Source: Saccharofermentans sp.
GTDB lineage: Bacteria; Bacillota; Clostridia; Saccharofermentanales; Saccharofermentanaceae
NCBI GenBank assembly: GCA_024685385.1
Contig: JAIKVV010000052.1
Coordinates: 1-64,000 of the forward strand
Direction: 5' to 3'
Length of the DNA: 64,000 nt
The notes under the pieces are model-generated. The model did no database searches. It worked only from the letters and a program-made list of their open reading frames with translations, and had not been told where the DNA came from. A program made the translations under genes and the position numbers. Each line of letters begins with the position of its first letter. The stretch's first letter is position 1. Of the stretch, positions 58,975 through 64,000 are shown piece after piece.

Positions 58975-60864
58975 TTAAGCTTTGGATATCGCGCTGAACT
59001 TACAGTTGCTCATGCACAGGCCGCACTTAACGCACTTGTCGGGATCGATCTCGAAAGATGCGAGCTTGTGGCCCTCGGGGATGTACTCGGTCCTCGTGAT
59101 GCAGGAAGCAGGACAGTTCTTGGCACACATGCCGCAGCCGATACACTTATCCTTGTCGATCTTGTACTGCATAAGGCTCTTGCAGACGTGAGCCGGGCAC
59201 TTCTTGTCAACGATGTGAGCGATGTACTCGTCACGGAAGTGAGCGAGTGTCGAGTTAACAGGGTTGGAAGCTGTCTGGCCGAGAGCGCAGAGGGAGTTTG
59301 TCTTGATCGTCTTGGAGAGTTCTTCGAGCTCATCCAAGTCTTCCATTGTGCCCTTGCCTTCGCAGATCTTTGTGAGGATCTCGAGGATCCTCTTTGTGCC
59401 GATACGGCAGGGTGAGCACTTACCGCAGGACTCGTCGCAGATGAATTCCATGTAGAACTTTGCAACGTCGACCATACAGTTGTCTTCGTCCATGACGATG
59501 GCTCCGCCGGAACCCATCATGGAACCCTTCTGTACGAGGTTATCGAAATCGATGGGCTCGTCCAGATATTCTTCTGTCAAGCAGCCGCCCGAAGGACCAC
59601 CGGTCTGGATGGCCTTGAATTTCTTGCCGTTCGGGATGCCGCCGCCGATATCGTAGATCAGCTCGCGGAGTGTTGTACCCATAGGTACCTCAACGAGTCC
59701 TACGTTATTAACCTTACCGCCCAAAGCGAAAACCTTTGTTCCCTTGGACTTCTCTGTTCCTACTGCTGCGAACTCAGCTGCGCCTTCGCGAAGAATGAAA
59801 GGTACGCATGCCAGAGTCTCAACGTTATTAACACAGGTAGGCTTGCCCCACAGACCCTTGACTGCCGGGAAAGGAGGTCTCGGTCTCGGCATACCGCGCT
59901 TACCTTCGATGGAATTAAGGAGAGCTGTCTCCTCACCGCAAACGAAAGCGCCGGCACCGAGTCTGATGTGACAGTCAAAGTTGAAGCCCGTGCCCATGAT
60001 GTTCTCACCAAGGAGACCTGCTTCTCTTGCCTGAGCGATCGCGATCTTAAGACGGGATACTGCGATAGGATACTCGGCACGTACATAGAAGTAACCCTCC
60101 GATGCGCCGAAAGCGTAACCTGCGATCATCATGCCTTCGATAACGGCCAAGGGGTTACCCTCGAGGATGGAACGATCCATGAATGCACCCGGGTCGCCCT
60201 CGTCACCGTTACATACGACATACTTCTGATCAGCGTTGACGTTGAGAGCGAACTGCCACTTTCTTCCTGTGGGGAATCCGCCGCCGCCACGGCCTCTTAA
60301 GCCGGATGCCAATACTTCGTCGATAACTTCCTGCTGCGTCATGGACAGAGCCTTCTTCAAGCCCTGGAAAGCACCCATGCCTACTGCCTCATCGATATCC
60401 TCGGGATTGATGACGCCGCAGCCGTGAAGTGCAACACGGCGCTGCTTCTTGTAGAAGTTGATGTCTTCCTGCTTTGTTACTTTATTCTGGGAAGCGGGAT
60501 CAACATAGAGAAGTCTCTCTACGATCTGACCGCCCGCAATATCTGTGTCAATGATCTCTTCAACATCGTCAAGTGAGACCATACGATAGAGAGTATCTTC
60601 GGGATAGATCTTTACGAAAGGTCCCTGTGAACAGAAACCGAAACAACCTACCTGGTTGACTGTTGCCTTATCGGAAAGGCCTTTTGCTTCGAGGAGTTCC
60701 TTGAACTTCTCCATTATCTCTTTGGAGTTACTGGACAGACATCCCGTACCGCCGCAGAGAACGATATGGCGCTTATCATCTGCGCCCTTGAGCTTATCAT
60801 CGAGACACTTGGTACAAGCTGCACATGTCTCGTCAAGCTGAGCTACTGATGTAATCTTGTTCAT
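58975..60864 (-). CDS. hydB: NADH-binding hydrogenase subunit (NuoF/HydB type)
   Basis: 629 aa, AGGAGGCAACGGC before the ATG. N-terminal thioredoxin-like [2Fe-2S] domain ('CGGTGCLSSNSKEI', 'NQVGCFGFCSQGP'), then the NuoF FMN/NADH domain ('GLRGRGGGGFPTGRKW', 'NGDEGDPGAFMDR'), SLBB segment, [4Fe-4S] 'ESCGKCSPCRIGT', and two C-terminal ferredoxin clusters ('CIGCGMCAKNCP', 'CVKCGLCMSNCK'). It oxidises or reduces NAD(H) and hosts the flavin used for bifurcation. Start overlaps hydC by four bases. Confidence 0.95.
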   Translation of the reverse strand: MNKITSVAQLDETCAACTKCLDDKLKGADDKRHIVLCGGTGCLSSNSKEIMEKFKELLEAKGLSDKATVNQVGCFGFCSQGPFVKIYPEDTLYRMVSLDDVEEIIDTDIAGGQIVERLLYVDPASQNKVTKQEDINFYKKQRRVALHGCGVINPEDIDEAVGMGAFQGLKKALSMTQQEVIDEVLASGLRGRGGGGFPTGRKWQFALNVNADQKYVVCNGDEGDPGAFMDRSILEGNPLAVIEGMMIAGYAFGASEGYFYVRAEYPIAVSRLKIAIAQAREAGLLGENIMGTGFNFDCHIRLGAGAFVCGEETALLNSIEGKRGMPRPRPPFPAVKGLWGKPTCVNNVETLACVPFILREGAAEFAAVGTEKSKGTKVFALGGKVNNVGLVEVPMGTTLRELIYDIGGGIPNGKKFKAIQTGGPSGGCLTEEYLDEPIDFDNLVQKGSMMGSGGAIVMDEDNCMVDVAKFYMEFICDESCGKCSPCRIGTKRILEILTKICEGKGTMEDLDELEELSKTIKTNSLCALGQTASNPVNSTLAHFRDEYIAHIVDKKCPAHVCKSLMQYKIDKDKCIGCGMCAKNCPASCITRTEYIPEGHKLASFEIDPDKCVKCGLCMSNCKFSAISKA

Positions 60865-61346
60865 GCCGTTGCCTCCTGTCTGTAAGAATCAATGATCTCT
60901 GATACCTGACCTACGGTAACCTTGGGATAAACCTTACCGTTGATACTTACTGCCGGTGCGATACCGCATGCACCGATGCATCTTAACGCATCGAGAGTAA
61001 AAAGTCCGTCCTCCGTCGTCTCACCGGGCTTGATTCCCAGAAGTTCGGAGAACTTGTCGATAACAGTCTGTGCTCCCTTAACGTAGCACGCTGTTCCGAG
61101 ACAGCATCCGATTACGTACTTTCCCTTCGGTGTCAAAGAGAAGAAAGAGTAGAACGTAACCACACCATAGATTTCTGCGACCGAAATACCGGTCTTTGCG
61201 GATACCAGCTCCTGAACTTCAAGCGGGATATAACCGTATTCGTTCTGGATGTCGCTGAGTATCATCATGAGAGGAGTCTTCTCATCCGTGTATCTCGCAC
61301 AGATCTCCTCGATCTTCGCTGCTGCAGCAGCATTCAGCTTAGCCAT
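60861..61346 (-). CDS. hydC: NuoE-like [2Fe-2S] hydrogenase subunit
   Basis: 161 aa, AAGGAGGTCAGGT before the ATG. Thioredoxin-like [2Fe-2S] ligands: 'CLGTACYVKGA' and 'RCIGACGIAP'. It is the small electron-transfer partner of HydB. First gene of the hydCBA operon. A possible TAGAAT -10 lies at 61390-61395; I saw no clear -35 or Rex operator. Confidence 0.94.
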   Translation of the reverse strand: MAKLNAAAAAKIEEICARYTDEKTPLMMILSDIQNEYGYIPLEVQELVSAKTGISVAEIYGVVTFYSFFSLTPKGKYVIGCCLGTACYVKGAQTVIDKFSELLGIKPGETTEDGLFTLDALRCIGACGIAPAVSINGKVYPKVTVGQVSEIIDSYRQEATA

Positions 61347-61592
61347 ACCTGACCTCCTTGCTAAAAATACTCGATTTTGAGCCGTTAATATTCTACCACG
61401 GCGGCCCCCCTCTAAGAGACTCTTCTTTAGGGTATTTTAGGCGATATTCCGCTCTCAAAACGACATTAGCCGCTTTCATTTTTTATTATTTTTTACACAC
61501 ACGCGAAAATAGATTAACGAAAAGATATCATTTTTCGAAAAGTCACTTCCTCATAAAAAATCGGGTAAAAATCAGGCAATCTGCAGAAATGG

Positions 61593-61644
61593 TTGACAAT
61601 TACGGTTTACAACTGTAAACTAAGCACAGTTTATGATCGTAAAC
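61593..61644 (+). promoter_or_regulatory. Promoter and operators of the BlaI/M56 operon
   Basis: TTGACA (61593-61598) and TAAACT (61616-61621), 17-bp spacer. Dyad GTTTACA-AC-TGTAAAC (61605-61620) overlaps the -10; second dyad GTTTATGATCGTAAAC at 61629-61644. Both resemble BlaI/MecI TACA/TGTA operators, so autorepression is expected. Confidence 0.82.
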
Positions 61645-61659
61645 CACGGAGGAACAATG

Positions 61660-62025
61660 ATGGCAGAATTATTGTTAAGCGAGAGCGAATACCGTCTGAT
61701 GGACGTGATCTGGAGAAACGCGCCGGTCGAATCAGGCAAGCTCGTAAAGCTTTGTGAAGCTGAGCTGAACTGGAAAAAATCAACGACCTACACGATGCTC
61801 CGCAGGGTCATGACCAAGGGCATGGTCCGTAACGACGATTCGCTGGTGTCCGTGCTTATCCCGAGAGACCGGGTTCAAAGGTTCGCATCCGAAAGGATCG
61901 TATCCAATACCTTCGGCGGATCTCTTCCTTCATTCCTCACCGCCTTTTTGGGGGACAGGACTTTGTCGGACAGTGAAGCTGACGAACTCATAGGACTCAT
62001 CGATAAGTACAGACAGGAGAACTGA
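61660..62025 (+). CDS. BlaI/MecI-family repressor
   Basis: 121 aa from the ATG at 61660, seven bases after GGAGG; the track start is nine codons upstream, inside the operator. Begins MAELLLSESEYRLMDVIWRNAPVESGKL, then 'CEAELNWKKSTTYTMLRRVMTKGMV', the BlaI winged helix. C-terminal dimerisation region is typical. It should be cleaved or released through the adjacent M56 protein. Confidence 0.92.
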   Translation: MAELLLSESEYRLMDVIWRNAPVESGKLVKLCEAELNWKKSTTYTMLRRVMTKGMVRNDDSLVSVLIPRDRVQRFASERIVSNTFGGSLPSFLTAFLGDRTLSDSEADELIGLIDKYRQEN

Positions 62026-62041
62026 TCCGGGAGGAGATTAG

Positions 62042-63721
62042 ATGAGTGAATTTATCTCGACGATCCTTAACATGAGCCTGACCGGCAGCATCGTAATATT
62101 AGTGGTGCTCGCCGCAAGACTTCTGATGAGGAAGCTCCCCAAGAAGTACCTCTATCTTTTGTGGGCCGTTGTAGGCTTCAGGCTCCTGTGTCCCGTAACA
62201 CTTGAATCGAGCCTTTCGATCTTCAACATCAAGCCCCTGAAAGAATCCGTGAACACCGTAAAAGAACTGCCTATGGCAAATTTTGCCGACAGGACTCTGC
62301 CGGCAGGCAAGGCGGTTGAGAGAGCCGCTGCAGCTGCAGATGTTTCCGCAGTCAGCATCGTCCCTTCTCAGATCGTGATCTTGCTCTGGGCAGCAGTTGC
62401 GGCCGCTATCGTAATATACATAATCCGCCAGTATTTCCTCCTGCGGAAGGACCTTAAGAATGTGACCGAACTGGAACCCGGCCTCTGTGTCGGAAGCCAG
62501 ATCGACTCTCCGTTCGTAATGGGATTACTGAAGCCTGTGATCTATATGCCCGACGGGTTGGCTGATGATGAGATGAAATATCTTCTCCTCCATGAGAAGA
62601 CTCACATCAAACGCAGGGATACAGTTTTCAAGGCTATAGGACTTATTACAGTCGCCCTTCATTGGTTCAATCCATTAGTATGGCTGGCTTATAAGCTTTT
62701 CGTACAGGATATGGAGATGAGCTGCGATGAGGAGGTTATCTCAGAACTCGGCGCGAACGTCAAAGCTGATTACAGCATGTCACTCGTCTCTTTCGCATCA
62801 AGAAACCATCAACCCAAGTACATTGTGGTGCCGGTAACCTTCAGTAAGGCGGTTTTCGGCAGAAAGGAAGTAAAGATGAGAATCAAGAATATCTTAAGTT
62901 ATAACGGAACATCTAAGCTGATCGCAACCCTTTCTCTCGTACTGGTTGCAGCTATCGGACTTGTATGTATGTTCAATGCAACAACACACGCAGACGCCCA
63001 GGCTGACGGGCAGCTCGCTACAGCTCCCACAACAGTGGAAGAAGATAATGATGATGCACTTCAGATCACGGCTACCGAGGCTCCTGCAGAAGACAAAGAC
63101 GCAGATGATGCCAACGTACCCTACGAAGGAACAGAGCCTGCTGCAGATGCAGATGCAAATGCAAACGTACCCTTCGAAGCAAAAGATGCAGAAGAAGGTT
63201 CGGCAGTCCGCAAATATCTGGCTGAACAGCCCACAGAAAGCGGAAAAAAGATCGACCAGGATGATATCGATGCAGTAGATAAGTACATTGCAGAACAGGA
63301 AGCTGACCAGACATCAGGAGATAAACTTGCAATGATCACCCCCGGTTGCTTCGGCATCGAACTTCCCATCATCGACAGTGAGCACATCTTCAACAAGGTC
63401 GATCTCGGCAAGGGCAAGCACACCACAAAGGAAAGCCCTGAACTCGGATTCTCAATGGGCCCCAAGGAGGTTTTCAAGGGCAGAGTATTCGAGATCCGCT
63501 CTGACAAGAAAGTAGCCGATAACCTTTTCAATGCTCAGGTCGAAACGCTCGAAAATATGGGCTTCGAAAAGTTCCTCGATGAAGTCAGCGGTACATACTA
63601 CGGCTACAACAAAGATCTCAAGATCGCCGTAGTCATCGAGAACTGCACGGGAATCTACAGGACATCCTACTTCGATATGGCTTCCACTAACGAAGTGACT
63701 CCCTTCATGTGCCTCGGCTGA
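62042..63721 (+). CDS. M56/BlaR1-like membrane metallopeptidase with long acidic C-terminal domain
   Basis: 559 aa, 16 bp after the repressor, with GGGAGGAG before the ATG. N-terminal M56 domain with membrane helices, zinc motif 'LLLHEKTHIKRRD' and 'FNPLVWLAYKLFVQDMEMSCDEEVI'. A fourth hydrophobic helix (about 297-318) leads to an acidic, low-complexity linker (about 325-430), then a globular domain of ~125 residues ending 'VTPFMCLG'. No penicillin-binding serine motif, so the signal is unlikely to be sensed as in BlaR1. Confidence 0.88.
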   Translation: MSEFISTILNMSLTGSIVILVVLAARLLMRKLPKKYLYLLWAVVGFRLLCPVTLESSLSIFNIKPLKESVNTVKELPMANFADRTLPAGKAVERAAAAADVSAVSIVPSQIVILLWAAVAAAIVIYIIRQYFLLRKDLKNVTELEPGLCVGSQIDSPFVMGLLKPVIYMPDGLADDEMKYLLLHEKTHIKRRDTVFKAIGLITVALHWFNPLVWLAYKLFVQDMEMSCDEEVISELGANVKADYSMSLVSFASRNHQPKYIVVPVTFSKAVFGRKEVKMRIKNILSYNGTSKLIATLSLVLVAAIGLVCMFNATTHADAQADGQLATAPTTVEEDNDDALQITATEAPAEDKDADDANVPYEGTEPAADADANANVPFEAKDAEEGSAVRKYLAEQPTESGKKIDQDDIDAVDKYIAEQEADQTSGDKLAMITPGCFGIELPIIDSEHIFNKVDLGKGKHTTKESPELGFSMGPKEVFKGRVFEIRSDKKVADNLFNAQVETLENMGFEKFLDEVSGTYYGYNKDLKIAVVIENCTGIYRTSYFDMASTNEVTPFMCLG

Positions 63722-63761
63722 TGTTCGTGACCAATAGGGGATCAGCTTAGAAAGATCTTGC

Positions 63762-63793
63762 GGGGGCTGCCTTGACGGGCGGCCCCCTTTTTG
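63762..63793 (+). terminator. Terminator of the BlaI/M56 operon
   Basis: GGGGGCTGCC and GGGCGGCCCCC form a stem followed by TTTTT. Confidence 0.8.
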
Positions 63794-63826
63794 ATTGCCG
63801 GTGCGGCTGCCTCCTGCTCGTGAATC

Positions 63827-63952
63827 TGTTCACAAAACTGCTCACAAATTCCATTAAATTGTGAACAGTTTTGTGAGCAAAAGGGTTAAAAAGCTGTTTG
63901 TTCACAGTTTTGCTCACAATCTACATAAAATTGTGAGCAAATTTGTGAACAG
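63827..63952. repeat. Inverted-repeat array of GYTCACAA half-sites
   Basis: Two consecutive inverted repeats (about 63827-63882 and 63899-63952). The second pairs TGTTCACAGTTTTGCTCACA with its complement at about 20 of 22 positions. Together they hold eight copies of GTTCACAA/GCTCACAA in alternating order. No ORF was identified in 63722-64000. Confidence 0.75.
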
Positions 63953-64000
63953 AAGCCCGAAGCAGTGATCACTAAGGCAGCGGAACCCGGCTGTGATATA

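Noticed and set aside
61380-61420. Rex operator upstream of hydCBA
   Set aside because: No TTGTTAA-type dyad was visible; only a possible -10.
62042-63721. Beta-lactam sensor BlaR1
   Set aside because: The M56 core is present but the penicillin-binding domain motifs are absent.

Overview
The window looks like chromosome of an obligately anaerobic, Gram-positive Clostridia-type bacterium. The evidence is a trimeric electron-bifurcating [FeFe] hydrogenase (hydCBA), S-layer-homology surface proteins, lipobox lipoproteins, a BlaI/M56 regulatory pair, a DUF6465-type Ala/Lys-rich protein, strong GGAGG ribosome binding sites and TTGACA/TATAAT promoters. I cannot name the genus from sequence alone.

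Layout. 1-11124: host genes for the cell surface (two paralogous SLH proteins, one truncated by the window edge and absent from the ORF track), an AlbA/wHTH regulator with its own palindromic operator, a DUF454 membrane protein, a histone-H1-like protein, an overlapping glutamate-cysteine ligase/class II glutaminase-like pair, an acyltransferase-3 membrane protein and a lipoprotein. 11317-18743: a plus-strand operon encoding a PTS_EIIC_2/PfoR-like membrane protein, a cytosolic ParB-like/BMP-like sensor, a metallophosphoesterase and a 1237-residue NRPS (C-A-PCP) fused to a PlsC acyltransferase. A hand-read specificity code resembles that of glycine. 18751-18958: three 65-bp hairpin-forming tandem repeats, followed by tRNA-Pro(TGG).

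19040-54476: a complete-looking siphovirus-type prophage integrated in the 3' end of tRNA-Pro (25-bp identical attL/attR). The integrase, a NYN-domain cargo gene and the CI repressor lie on the plus strand at the right end. Nearly everything else is on the minus strand in the order Cro-like regulator, recombination/replication genes, RusA, ArpU-like regulator, lipoprotein, terminase, portal, MuF, scaffold, capsid, tail, holin and endolysin. Two recoding signals stand out: a canonical -1 slippery site plus stem-loop at the end of the capsid gene, giving a 426-aa long form, and a +1 site joining the tail assembly chaperone ORFs. Other points of interest are a MuF protein with a JAB/MPN-like C-terminus followed by a 46-aa ORF, a 73-bp inverted repeat beside the ParB gene (candidate origin or parS), CI operators, and integrase arm-type repeats at both ends. 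At least five small genes (30-59 aa) are missing from the ORF track.

54477-64000: host again, with the displaced tRNA terminator, a membrane protein, a lipoprotein, a NodB deacetylase, the hydCBA operon, a BlaI-type repressor with a clear operator, an M56/BlaR1-like peptidase, and an unexplained array of GYTCACAA inverted repeats at the right edge.
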